Source of the DNA: Xanthobacter sp. NM-25
GTDB taxonomy: Bacteria; Pseudomonadota; Alphaproteobacteria; Rhizobiales; Xanthobacteraceae
Assembly (NCBI RefSeq): GCF_022138605.1
Contig: NZ_JACBFS010000006.1
Location: 242,364 to 306,363 of the forward strand
DNA length: 64,000 nucleotides
Direction: 5' to 3'
The notes under the pieces were generated by a model, which saw nothing but the letters and a program-made list of their open reading frames with translations, had not been told where the DNA came from and did no database searches. How positions within the stretch are numbered: position 1 is the stretch's first letter; each line of letters opens with the position of its first letter. The position numbers were made by a program, and so were the translations under genes. Shown in pieces: positions 43,001 to 50,176 of this stretch.

Positions 43001-43484
43001 GGACCTGGTGCTGCTCGACATCTCCATGCCCCACCTCACCGGCTGGGACGTATCCGAGGCGCTGCGCACCAAGGTGGCGCCCAACGCCCATATCATCATG
43101 ATCTCGGCCAATGCCGGCGACATCACCCGCGCCGACGGCGCCCGCTTCCATGACGACCAGTGCGTGAAGCCGGTGGATGTGCGCGCGCTGCTGGAGAAGA
43201 TCCGCACCCTTCTGGGCCTCGAATGGACCTTCGAGGCGGAGGGTGCAGCCCCCGTGCCGGCCGTGCCCGAGGTGGTGACGCCGCCGGCGGCGGCCCATCT
43301 CGAGGAGCTCTTGAACCTCGGCCGCATCGGCTATGTGCGCGGCATCCGCGCCAAGCTCGATGCGCTGGCCCAGGAGACCCCCGCCAACGGGCCGTTCGTG
43401 ACGCAGATGAGCGACCTCGTCCGCAATTTCGACCTCAACCGCTACATGGCCGTTCTGGAGGCCTTCCGCCGCGATGATCCATAG
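40056..43484 (+). CDS. NCS1-family transporter fused to hybrid histidine kinase with receiver domain
   Basis: This 1142-residue protein joins domains rarely seen together. Residues about 1-510 form an NCS1 (purine/cytosine permease, CodB-like) domain with about twelve helices, including LSYGFTNAVAAILVVSAII and VFALVAQIGEQVDFLRFLP. Residues 519-556 are a cluster of nine cysteines in RCCICEH, QCPVYAGPICSLCC, DARCNDRC. Two more helices follow, then a coiled linker, the HisKA H-box GISHELRTPLNAIL with His702, HATPase motifs (NLLSNAIKF, TDTGIGIP), and a receiver domain with Asp988 in LLDISMPHLTG. The start is uncertain: ATG 40056 (weak GGGAG), ATG 40089 or GTG 39978. It overlaps the downstream regulator by 11 nt. 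It probably senses an amide or nucleobase-like compound, and may or may not transport it. Confidence 0.9.
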   Translation: MQKEVLSDATAMGPEAMGAEQRIIRVRRQYNQWVRNETLEDFALRFTAKSARRWSAFRVANTALGAISFLALEAIGGAVTLSYGFTNAVAAILVVSAIIFATGLPISYYAARFGVDIDLLTRGAGFGYIGSTVTSLIYASFTFIFFAIEAVILALALEMSFGIPLAIGYVLGAVAVIPLVTHGITFISRFQTWTQPLWLVLHLVPLALLLVNRDDQLAAWTTFTGQWGPADGSFNLMAFGAASTVVFALVAQIGEQVDFLRFLPQRSGGGDVRWWLSLLAAGPGWIIPGALKMLVGSLLAYLVFQTGVPVAEAAEPTRMYLLAFEQVVPSHQAALVLTGLFVIISQLKINVTNSYAGSIAWSNFFSRLTHSHPGRVVWLVFNVTIALLLMELGIYKALDQILGIFAIIAVAWVAALVGDLVVNKPLGLSPPTIEFKRAHLYDINPVGLGAVLIGASLALTAYAGLLGATAQALSVFIALVAAFLSAPVIAFATGGRYYMARQPKTDWVTPKRHHGLVRCCICEHRFEPEDMAQCPVYAGPICSLCCSLDARCNDRCKTEARASDQLMGVLAATLPQSVVGRLNTRVGYYLAILAVLATVIGGILALIYSHARLESPIHGDAIRTTLWTLYFVLMIIVGVVAWLFVLAQESRRVAQEESQRQTALLMREIEAHKRTDAKLQKAKEAAEAANLAKSRYVVGISHELRTPLNAILGYAQLLERDSAIPAHRRDAIRVVRRSSEHLSGLIDGLLDISKIEAGRLHLYRDQVRIHELLDQIVDMFRLQAEARGIAFHHTRAPRLPQVVHTDEKRLRQILINLLSNAIKFTARGQVTFAVSYSNQVAEFEITDTGIGIPVEERERIFEPFERGSRAGTFNTIGIGLGLTITKLLTEIMGGDIALKSEVDKGTTFKVRLLLSEARPQPDATPPERRIIGYEGAPRTVLVADDDEAHRDLMCELLRPLGFIVFTADDGPSSVALAGEVKPDLVLLDISMPHLTGWDVSEALRTKVAPNAHIIMISANAGDITRADGARFHDDQCVKPVDVRALLEKIRTLLGLEWTFEAEGAAPVPAVPEVVTPPAAAHLEELLNLGRIGYVRGIRAKLDALAQETPANGPFVTQMSDLVRNFDLNRYMAVLEAFRRDDP

Positions 43485-44406
43485 CGCGACCCGACGCGAC
43501 ATCGTCCTGGTGGTGGACGATTCGCCCGAGACCCTGAGCCTGCTCACCGACGCTTTGGAGGACGCCGGCGTCACCGTGCTGGTGGCCACAGAAGGCGCCA
43601 ACGCCCTCACCTTGGTGGAGCAGATCACCCCCGACGTGATCCTCATGGACGCCATCATGCCCGGCCTCGACGGTTTCGAGACCTGCCGGCGGCTGAAGGC
43701 GAACACGGCGCTCGCCCATGTGCCGGTCATCTTCATGACCGGCCTGTCGGAGACCGAGAACATCGTCCGCGGGCTCGATGCCGGCGGCGTGGATTATGTG
43801 GCGAAACCCGTGGTGCCGGACGAGATCATCGCCCGCATGCGGGTGCACCTCGCCAATGCCCGCCAGACCCAGAGCGCCCAGGTAGCGCTCGATGCCGCCG
43901 GCCGCTTCCTCATGTCCGCCACCCTCGACGGGCGGGTGCTGTGGAGCACGCCCCAGGCCAACCGGCTCATGGCCGCGGCGCTCCCCCAGCCGGCCGGCGA
44001 GGACGCCCTGCTGCCCGAGCCGGTGCGCGCCTGGCTGGCCCAGGCCCGCGCCAGCGCCGCCGGCGGGGCGGGCGAGACCTTCACCCTCGTCGACGCGAAC
44101 GGCACCGCGCGGCTCAAATTCTCCTATGTGGGCCAGGTGGGCCCGCAGGAGCTGCTGCTGCGGGTGGCGGAGGCGACCCGTGTCCTTGATGAGGTAGCGC
44201 TGCGCGGCGCCTTCGGCCTCACCCAGCGCGAAGCCGAGGTGCTGGCCTGGATCGCCCGCGGCAAACCCAACCGCGACATCGCCGAGATCCTCGGCCTGTC
44301 GCCGCGCACGGTGAACAAGCATCTGGAGCAGATCTACGCCAAGATCGGCGTGGAGAACCGCGCGGCGGCGGCCGCCGCCGCGGTGCGGGCGCTGACGCCG
44401 CCCTGA
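43474..44406 (+). CDS. Response regulator with receiver and LuxR-type DNA-binding domain
   Basis: A 310-residue regulator. Residues 8-125 are a receiver with Asp59 in VILMDAIMPGLDG and the conserved Lys in YVAKPV. Residues about 130-235 are a weakly conserved middle segment that looks PAS-like (LDGRVLWSTPQANRLMAAAL). Residues about 243-305 are the LuxR helix-turn-helix (GLTQREAEVLAWIARGKPNR, then DIAEILGLSPRTVNKHLE). It overlaps the kinase gene by 11 nt, so it is the cognate partner. The most likely target is the 18-bp palindrome ahead of urtA. Confidence 0.92.
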   Translation: MIHSATRRDIVLVVDDSPETLSLLTDALEDAGVTVLVATEGANALTLVEQITPDVILMDAIMPGLDGFETCRRLKANTALAHVPVIFMTGLSETENIVRGLDAGGVDYVAKPVVPDEIIARMRVHLANARQTQSAQVALDAAGRFLMSATLDGRVLWSTPQANRLMAAALPQPAGEDALLPEPVRAWLAQARASAAGGAGETFTLVDANGTARLKFSYVGQVGPQELLLRVAEATRVLDEVALRGAFGLTQREAEVLAWIARGKPNRDIAEILGLSPRTVNKHLEQIYAKIGVENRAAAAAAAVRALTPP

Positions 44407-44418
44407 GCGGCCGCTCAG
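44403..44418. terminator. Palindrome holding both stop codons of convergent genes
   Basis: CTGAGCGGCCGCTCAG is perfectly self-complementary. It contains the TGA of the response regulator and the TGA of the opposing GntR gene. As RNA it forms a 6-bp stem with a GGCC loop on both transcripts, so it could act as a compact bidirectional terminator, though it has no T-run. Confidence 0.4.
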
Positions 44419-45137
44419 CGCCGGTAGCGCGTAGGGGTCGGGCGGCCGGACAGGGCCCGCACCAGGCTCGTCTTCACGCTCGCCACATGCTCGCGCATGA
44501 GCATTTCCGCACGGTGGCCCTCCGACATCAGGATGGCGTCATAGATGCGATGATGGTCGTCGTGCCGGCGCCGCACATCCATCAGCTCGAACGACACCAC
44601 ATTGCGGTGGGAGGACTGGGGCACCCGCTGGCACAGCCGCACCATCTCGCCCAGCATGCGGCAGCGCGAGGCGGTATGAATGGTATCGTGGAAGGCGAAA
44701 TTGACGGCGCCGTAGGCGATCCGGTCATCCTCGCTCAGTTCGTCCTTAGCCAGGAGCGCGTCGCCATCGGCCAGCGCCTGCTCGATGATGGCGCGCTCAT
44801 CCGCATTGAGCCCGCGCTCGGCGGCGAGCCGCGCCGCCAGGGATTCCAGCATGGCGCGGATCTCATAGGCGTCGACGATCTCTGAGGTGAGGAACCGCCG
44901 CACCGAGAACCCCCGGTTCGGCGTGTATTCCAGCAGCCCCTCGGCGGCGAGCGCCTGCAGCGCCGAACGCACCGGCGTGCGCGACACCCCCAGCCATTCC
45001 GTCAGCCGCACCTCGTGCAGCCGCGCGCCGGGCTCAAACTCCCCCGCCAGGATGGCCGCACGGATGCGATCCGTCACCGACAGGGAACGGGTGGGCGCGG
45101 TGGGCTGCTCATCGGGATCGAGAAGGATATCGGGCAT
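44415..45137 (-). CDS. GntR-family regulator with FCD effector domain
   Basis: A 240-residue FadR/FCD-type regulator. The winged helix (residues about 20-85) contains AILAGEFEPGARLHEVRLTE, LGVSRTPVRSALQALAAEG and LEYTPNRGFSVRRF. The helical FCD domain (about 95-220) has YEIRAMLESLAARLAAERG and AVNFAFHDTIHTASRCRMLG with the usual metal-binding His residues. I chose the ATG at 45137 (MPDILLD); the in-frame start at 45254 overlaps an inverted repeat. It is divergent from the hydrolase-Liv operon at 45466 and probably represses it. Confidence 0.9.
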   Translation of the reverse strand: MPDILLDPDEQPTAPTRSLSVTDRIRAAILAGEFEPGARLHEVRLTEWLGVSRTPVRSALQALAAEGLLEYTPNRGFSVRRFLTSEIVDAYEIRAMLESLAARLAAERGLNADERAIIEQALADGDALLAKDELSEDDRIAYGAVNFAFHDTIHTASRCRMLGEMVRLCQRVPQSSHRNVVSFELMDVRRRHDDHHRIYDAILMSEGHRAEMLMREHVASVKTSLVRALSGRPTPTRYRR

Positions 45138-45250
45138 GGAACTCGGCTGGCGCTGACAACGGGCTGACAGCGCAAAATACCAGCCCGCACGCCACCGATG
45201 CAAGAATACATTTTTCGGCGGACTGCGGCGCGATGGCCTCGCGTGACACC

Positions 45251-45271
45251 GCATATTTTCGCGAAATATGC
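45251..45271. promoter_or_regulatory. Inverted repeat, operator candidate for the GntR/FCD regulator
   Basis: GCATATTT and AAATATGC are perfect 8-bp arms around TCGCG. The repeat lies 114 bp upstream of the GntR start, on its own promoter side. Confidence 0.5.
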
Positions 45272-45321
45272 AGCATTATGCCCAAATCTGCGGCACACCC
45301 TGCCTTCTAAATGTCCTAAAA

Positions 45322-45331
45322 ATGTATACAT
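45322..45331. promoter_or_regulatory. ATGTATACAT palindrome, GntR/FCD-type operator
   Basis: ATGTATACAT is a perfect 10-bp palindrome ending 6 nt before the -35 hexamer of the rightward promoter. FCD-type GntR proteins often bind short NTGTATACAN-like sites (family knowledge). A related half, AATACATTT, lies near 45205-45213. Confidence 0.5.
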
Positions 45332-45337
45332 CTTATG

Positions 45338-45367
45338 TTGACGTCTGAGCTTTTGCATTCATATCCT
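45338..45367 (+). promoter_or_regulatory. Candidate promoter of the hydrolase-Liv operon
   Basis: TTGACG (45338-45343), an 18-nt spacer and TATCCT (45362-45367) match five and four positions of the sigma-70 hexamers. It lies just downstream of ATGTATACAT, consistent with regulation by the adjacent GntR protein. Confidence 0.4.
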
Positions 45368-45465
45368 GATGCCACTCCTACCGTTGGCGCCCGCGCCACC
45401 GGTGGGAGCCATGCGCCCCATTCCGGCTCCGGCCGGTCCGGGCAGCGGACACCAGGAGGCGCGTC

Positions 45466-46137
45466 ATGACGGCGACGGTGAAACCTGCGAGCTTCGGCGT
45501 CGCGCGCATCCGCCCCGCCGTGGTGGCCATAGACCTCCATCGCGGCCATCTCGATCCCATGGTGGCGACCATGCCCGCCCCCGCCGACGTGGCCCGCCGC
45601 GTGGTCGCCGCCAACGCCGTGCTGCTCGACTGGGCCCGCCGGCACGGCGTGCCGGTGATCCACCTTCTGACCTGCTATCGCGATGTGGCGGAAATCGCCG
45701 CCAACCCGTTCTGGAACACCCGCGCCGCCGAGCCCTCCGCCACCCGCCGCAACGTGCTGCGCCACAATCTGGCGGGCAGCCCCGGCTGCACTGTGATGCC
45801 GGAGCTCTGGCGCGCCGGCGACATGCTGGTGGACACCAAGAAGCGCTATGACTGCTTCCTCGGCACCGATCTCGACTTCACCCTGAAGGCGCACGGCGTA
45901 ACCACGCTGCTGATCACCGGGGTGAACACCAATTCCTGCGTGCTCGCCACCACCGTCGCCGCCAATGTGCGCGACTACGCCGCCATCGTCGTCGAGGACT
46001 GCGTGGACACCATGGACGGCCCGTCGATGCACGATGCGGGCCTGGCCTGCATCCGCACCGCCTTCGGCTGGGTGATGCCGGCCGCCGAGGTGATGCGCAC
46101 CCTGACGACCTCGCTCGATCCGGTCACCGTGGCATGA
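45466..46137 (+). CDS. Isochorismatase-family cysteine hydrolase
   Basis: A 223-residue hydrolase of the family that includes biuret, ureidoacrylate, maleamate and N-carbamoylsarcosine amidohydrolases and nicotinamidase. The Asp-Lys-Cys triad is visible: Asp23 in VVAIDLHRGHLD, Lys126 in DTKKRYDCFLGTDL and Cys158 in ITGVNTNSCVLATT. The cis-peptide region precedes that cysteine as in relatives. It opens the operon and overlaps the aldolase gene by 4 nt. It probably releases ammonia from an amide or ureido compound; the exact substrate is open. Confidence 0.88.
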   Translation: MTATVKPASFGVARIRPAVVAIDLHRGHLDPMVATMPAPADVARRVVAANAVLLDWARRHGVPVIHLLTCYRDVAEIAANPFWNTRAAEPSATRRNVLRHNLAGSPGCTVMPELWRAGDMLVDTKKRYDCFLGTDLDFTLKAHGVTTLLITGVNTNSCVLATTVAANVRDYAAIVVEDCVDTMDGPSMHDAGLACIRTAFGWVMPAAEVMRTLTTSLDPVTVA

Positions 46138-46805
46138 GGGACCTGCGTGCCCGCCTTCGCGGCCCCGTGCCGCTTCTGGCCGTCAACCCCGGTGGCGTCG
46201 CGCTGCCGGTGGTGGATGTGCTGGCCGAGGGCGGTGCCGACCTGCTGTTCATCGATTGCGAACGCACCGCCGTCGACATCGGCGCGGTCCCGGCGCTGGC
46301 CCGCGCCGCGCAGGCGGTCGGCATGGGCGCGCTGGTGCGCAGCCCCAGCAAGGATCCCGCGGTGCTCACCCGCTATCTCGACTGCGGCCTCGAAGGGCTG
46401 GTGCTGCCCCAGGTGGAGCATCCCGATGCCTGCGCCCTGTTGGCCGAGGTGGTCCGTCGCGCGCCCCACCGCACCGCGCCGCCGCTGCGCATCATCCAGG
46501 TGGAGAGCGTCGCCGGCCACGCCCGGCTCGACGACATCGCCGCAGCGGACATCGACCTCATCCTGATCGGCCCCAACGACCTCGCCTGGTCCATGGGCCA
46601 TGACGGCGACACCGCGCACCCCGACGTGCGGGCGGCGGTGGACGACATCGCCCGGCGGCTGGCGGACCGGGGCGTGCCCTTCGGCCTGCCTGTGACCGCC
46701 GCCACCGCCGCCAGCTGGGCCCGGCGCGGCGCCCGGCTGTTCTACGCGAGCCTGCGCCAGTGCCTCCTGCCCGCCATCGAGAACCTGAGGGCGACCGCCC
46801 CATGA
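46134..46805 (+). CDS. HpcH/HpaI family aldolase
   Basis: A 223-residue class II aldolase-type protein, a family that cleaves 4-hydroxy-2-oxo acids to pyruvate plus an aldehyde. Family segments are EGGADLLFIDCERTAVDIG, LVRSPSKDP, EGLVLPQVEHPDAC, and the metal-ligand pair in QVESVAGHARLDD and LIGPNDLAWSMG. It is shorter than HpaI (about 250-260 residues). The stop codon lies 28 nt before the deacetylase start. With the fumarylpyruvate-hydrolase-like gene downstream, it suggests that the pathway ends in pyruvate (inference). Confidence 0.85.
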   Translation: MRDLRARLRGPVPLLAVNPGGVALPVVDVLAEGGADLLFIDCERTAVDIGAVPALARAAQAVGMGALVRSPSKDPAVLTRYLDCGLEGLVLPQVEHPDACALLAEVVRRAPHRTAPPLRIIQVESVAGHARLDDIAAADIDLILIGPNDLAWSMGHDGDTAHPDVRAAVDDIARRLADRGVPFGLPVTAATAASWARRGARLFYASLRQCLLPAIENLRATAP

Positions 46806-46833
46806 CTTTCCGTCGTTCCTCACGAGGATGTCC

Positions 46834-47709
46834 ATGACCACTTTGCCCGCCCAGCGCGCCCCCTATTCCGCCATCGTCGATCGCCCGCCCCTGAAGCTGC
46901 CCGGCTCGGCACGGGTGATCTTGTGGACCATCGTCAATCTCGAGGTCTGGGACATCGCCCGGCCCATGGCCCGCCAGGTGATCCCGGCGCCCACCGGCCA
47001 GGTGCTGCTGCCCGACGTGCCCAACTGGAGCTGGCACGAATACGGCATGCGGGTGGGCGTGTGGCGTTTCTTCAAGCTGTTCGAGCAGCTGGGCATCCGC
47101 CCCACACTCTCGATCAATGCCCGGGTCTGCGAGGATTACACCCGGGTGGCCCAGCAGGCGCGCGACGCGGGGTGGGAATTCATGGGCCATGCCTATGAGC
47201 AGATGCCCATCCACAAGGTGGAGGACCAGCGGGCGATGATCCACAAGTCGGTGGACATCATCGAGCGCTTCACCGGCCGCAAGCCCTCCGGCTGGCTCGG
47301 CCCGGGCCTGACCCAGACCTATGAGACCCCCGATCTGCTGGCCGAGGCGGGCATCAAATATATCGGCGACTGGGTGTGGGACGACGAGCCCGCCGAGATC
47401 AGCACCAGCGCCGGCCCGCTGGTGACCCTGCCCTACACCGTGGAGCACAACGACATCCCGATGATGGCGGTGGCGCACCACGAGTCCGGCTATTGGGCCA
47501 CCCGCGTCAAGGACAGCCTGGACCGCCTGCACATCGAAGGCGGCGAGCGCGCCAAGGTGCTGGCGGTGGCCATCCACCCCTACATCTCCGGCCAGCCGCA
47601 CCGCATCAAATATCTCGAGGAGATCTATGCCTACGCCCAGAGCCTCGGCGACGTGCTGTTCTGGAACGGCGAGCAGATCCTCGATTGGTACCAGGGCGCG
47701 AAGGGCTGA
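46834..47709 (+). CDS. Polysaccharide deacetylase-like (NodB fold) hydrolase, first of a pair
   Basis: A 291-residue NodB-type protein. The family also contains PuuE-type allantoinases and other amidohydrolases that act on small amides rather than sugars. It resembles that group: WHEYGMRVGVWRFFKLFEQL, MGHAYEQMPIHKVEDQ, SGWLGPGLTQTYETPDLLA and VLAVAIHPYISGQPHRI. The usual NodB metal motif appears altered: the stretch after the first strand reads WTIVNLEVWD, which carries no Asp-Asp pair. I chose the ATG at 46834, six bases after GAGG; the ATG at 46828 is directly adjacent to it. Its paralogue lies at 48423. Confidence 0.85.
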   Translation: MTTLPAQRAPYSAIVDRPPLKLPGSARVILWTIVNLEVWDIARPMARQVIPAPTGQVLLPDVPNWSWHEYGMRVGVWRFFKLFEQLGIRPTLSINARVCEDYTRVAQQARDAGWEFMGHAYEQMPIHKVEDQRAMIHKSVDIIERFTGRKPSGWLGPGLTQTYETPDLLAEAGIKYIGDWVWDDEPAEISTSAGPLVTLPYTVEHNDIPMMAVAHHESGYWATRVKDSLDRLHIEGGERAKVLAVAIHPYISGQPHRIKYLEEIYAYAQSLGDVLFWNGEQILDWYQGAKG

Positions 47710-47715
47710 CGCGGC

Positions 47716-48420
47716 ATGACCACCTTTGTCTTTCCCGCACCCGACGTCGTCACCCTGCCGGTGGTGGGCGCTGCGGCCCGCTTCCCGGTGCGCCGCATCT
47801 ATTGCGTCGGCCGCAACTATCTCGCCCACATCCGCGAAATGAAGGAGGCCGAGGACGAGCGGGATCCGCCGTTCTTCTTCCAGAAGCCGCGGGATTCCAT
47901 CGTCGAGGACGGGGCGCGCGTGCCCTATCCCGCCGATACCGAGGATCTGCAATACGAGATCGAGCTGGTGGTGGCCATCGGCCGCACCGCGCGGGATATT
48001 CCGGTGGAGGCCGCCGCCTCCGTCATCTACGGCCACGGGGTGGGCATCGACCTGACCCGCCGCGACCGCCAGCGCGACTGCCGCGACAAGCGCCTGCCCT
48101 GGGAAGCAGGCAAGTCGTTCGACCACTCGGCGCCGTGCGGCCCCATCTATCCGGCGGGCACCGGCGGCGATCCGCTGCGCGGCGAGATCTCCCTGACGGT
48201 CAACGGCACCCTGCAGCAGCGCGGTGATCTTTCAGAGATGATCTGGAACGTGCCGGAAATCGTGTCCAAACTGTCCCAGTCCTACCAGCTGGAGCCTGGC
48301 GACCTCATCATGACCGGAACCCCGGCCGGGGTCGGCCCGGTGGTGCCGGGCGACGTGGTCGTCGGCCACGTCCAGGGCTTCGGCTCTCTCACCCTCACCA
48401 TCGCCCCGCGCGAGGCCTAG
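47716..48420 (+). CDS. Fumarylacetoacetate hydrolase family protein (fumarylpyruvate hydrolase-like)
   Basis: A 234-residue FAH-family hydrolase, which cleaves carbon-carbon bonds in 2,4-diketo acids. Family landmarks are RRIYCVGRNYLAHIREM, PPFFFQKPRDSIVED, the metal-ligand stretch DLQYEIELVVAIGRTARD, GHGVGIDLTRRDRQRDCRDK, WEAGKSFDHSAPCGPI, and LEPGDLIMTGTPAGVGPVV. These look most like the fumarylpyruvate/maleylpyruvate hydrolase subgroup. It sits between the two deacetylase-like genes with spacers of 6 and 2 nt. The substrate in this pathway is unknown. Confidence 0.9.
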   Translation: MTTFVFPAPDVVTLPVVGAAARFPVRRIYCVGRNYLAHIREMKEAEDERDPPFFFQKPRDSIVEDGARVPYPADTEDLQYEIELVVAIGRTARDIPVEAAASVIYGHGVGIDLTRRDRQRDCRDKRLPWEAGKSFDHSAPCGPIYPAGTGGDPLRGEISLTVNGTLQQRGDLSEMIWNVPEIVSKLSQSYQLEPGDLIMTGTPAGVGPVVPGDVVVGHVQGFGSLTLTIAPREA

Positions 48421-48422
48421 CC

Positions 48423-49319
48423 ATGCTTCCCACCGAACGCATCGCCTTTTCCGCCATCTCCGAGCGCCCCCGCCTCACCCTGCCCGACGGCAAGCGCATG
48501 GCGGTGTGGATCATCGTCAACATCGAGGAGTGGAACCCGCGCGAAACCATGCCGCGCACGGTGCTCACGCCACCCGCCGGCGGCGCGCCCATGCCGGATA
48601 TCCCGAACTGGGCGTGGCACGAATACGGCAACCGCGTCGGCTTCTGGCGCATGCTGGAGGTGTTCGACGACTTCAAGGTGCCGGGCGTGCTCGCCATCAA
48701 CGGCTCGGCCATCTCCAGCTATGAGCCCATCGCCCGCGCCGCGCGCGAGCGGAACTGGGAATTCATCGGCCACGGCTTCTCGCAGAAGAACATGCAGAAG
48801 GTGGAAAACGAGCGCGAGGACATCGCCCGCACCACCGCCGCCATCACCGACTATCTCGGCCGGCCGCCGCGCGGCTGGCTCGGGCCGGGCCTGACCGAGA
48901 CCTGGGAAACCCCCGACATTCTGGTGGAGCAGGGCTACGGCTACGTCTGCGACTGGGTGATGGACGACCAGCCGGTGGTGCTGAAGACCCGCACCACCCC
49001 CATCCTCAACATTCCCTACACCCAGGAATGCAACGACGTGGCCATGATGCTGATCCAGCATCACAAGGCATCGGAATATTTCGACCGCGCCAGCGACCAG
49101 TTCGACCAGATCTATCACGACAGCGCCCAGTCGGCCCGGGTGATGGCGCTGGTGGTGCATCCCTACATCATGGGCGCGCCGCACCGGCTCAAGTACTTCC
49201 GCCAGATCGTGGAAAAGATCGCCAGCCGCGGCGACGTGGCGATCATGACCGGCGCGCAGATCGCCGACTGGTACCTGTCCCAGCGGCCCGACGCCCTCAA
49301 GGGAACGGAGCCGGCATGA
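48423..49319 (+). CDS. Polysaccharide deacetylase-like (NodB fold) hydrolase, second of a pair
   Basis: A 298-residue paralogue of the gene at 46834. Matching stretches are WAWHEYGNRVGFWRMLEVFD, FIGHGFSQKNMQKVENERED, RGWLGPGLTETWETPDILVE and ALVVHPYIMGAPHRLKYFRQ. The two differ most in the middle, so they may act on different compounds or form a heteromer. It ends with a 4-nt overlap on the LivH gene, so hydrolases and transporter are one operon. It resembles allantoinase-type amidohydrolases more than sugar deacetylases. Confidence 0.85.
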   Translation: MLPTERIAFSAISERPRLTLPDGKRMAVWIIVNIEEWNPRETMPRTVLTPPAGGAPMPDIPNWAWHEYGNRVGFWRMLEVFDDFKVPGVLAINGSAISSYEPIARAARERNWEFIGHGFSQKNMQKVENEREDIARTTAAITDYLGRPPRGWLGPGLTETWETPDILVEQGYGYVCDWVMDDQPVVLKTRTTPILNIPYTQECNDVAMMLIQHHKASEYFDRASDQFDQIYHDSAQSARVMALVVHPYIMGAPHRLKYFRQIVEKIASRGDVAIMTGAQIADWYLSQRPDALKGTEPA

Positions 49320-50176
49320 GCGGCCTGTCCCTGTTCCAGCTCCTCAACGGGGTGACGTTCGCGGCGCTACTGTTCATCGTGGCCTCGGGCTTCACGCTGA
49401 TCTTCGGCCTGCTGCGCATCGTCAACCTGGCCCATGGCGCGCTCTATCTCATGGGCGGCTACTGCGGTTATGCGGTGGCCAGCGCCTCCGGCAACTTCTT
49501 CGTCGGCGCCCTGGCCGCCATGGTGTGCGTGGGCCTCGCCGGACTGGCGCTGGACCGGGGACTGCTGCGCTTCGTGGGCGGCAATGAACTGAGGCAGGTG
49601 CTGCTGACCCTGGGCGTCGCCTTCGTCGTCAACGATCTGCTGCTGGTGGTGTTCGGCGGCGACACCTTCACCGTGCCCACCCCCGATTTCCTGCGCGGCG
49701 CGCTGCACGTGGGCACCATGTTCTATCCCAAGTACCGCCTGTTCGTGCTGGGCCTCGGCATCGTGCTGTTCTGCGTCCTGTGGCTGATGCTCTACCGCAC
49801 CCGGCTCGGCGCCCTCATCCGCGCCGGCGTGGATGATCCCGAAACCATCCAGGCCATGGGCATCAACATCCGCCGCATCTTCCTGCTCACCTTCATGCTG
49901 GGGGCGGCGCTGGCCGGGCTCGGCGGCGCGGTGGGCGGCGCCTTCCTCACCCTCTACCCGAGCGCCGACGCGGAGATCCTCGTGTTCTCCCTGGCGGTGG
50001 TGATCATCGGCGGGCGCGGCAGCCTGCTGGGGGCGGCCGTCGGCGCGCTGATGGTGGGCCTGCTCAATTCGATCGGACAGGTGATGTTCCCCGAATTCGC
50101 CTATTTCGTCATCTTCGGCCCGATGGCGCTCATCCTCGCCTTCCGCCCCTACGGGCTGTTCGGGAGGGCCGCGTGA
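49316..50176 (+). CDS. livH: Liv-type ABC transporter permease (LivH)
   Basis: A 286-residue permease of the branched-chain amino acid transporter family with about eight helices and VNLAHGALYLMGGYCGYAVA and VIIGGRGSLLGAAVGALMVG. Many members carry amides, aromatic acids or ureido compounds instead of amino acids. The start ATG overlaps the deacetylase stop; the stop overlaps the LivM start region. Confidence 0.92.
   Translation: MSGLSLFQLLNGVTFAALLFIVASGFTLIFGLLRIVNLAHGALYLMGGYCGYAVASASGNFFVGALAAMVCVGLAGLALDRGLLRFVGGNELRQVLLTLGVAFVVNDLLLVVFGGDTFTVPTPDFLRGALHVGTMFYPKYRLFVLGLGIVLFCVLWLMLYRTRLGALIRAGVDDPETIQAMGINIRRIFLLTFMLGAALAGLGGAVGGAFLTLYPSADAEILVFSLAVVIIGGRGSLLGAAVGALMVGLLNSIGQVMFPEFAYFVIFGPMALILAFRPYGLFGRAA

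Larger units (their letters stand above)
45138..45465. promoter_or_regulatory. Divergent control region of the hydrolase-Liv operon (no gene)
   Basis: This 328-bp spacer codes for nothing I can support. Its AT-rich middle (45240-45370) stands out from the GC-rich surroundings. It holds two palindromes and a fair rightward promoter. The stretch 45371-45465 is an unusually long GC-rich leader before the hydrolase start. Confidence 0.6.
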
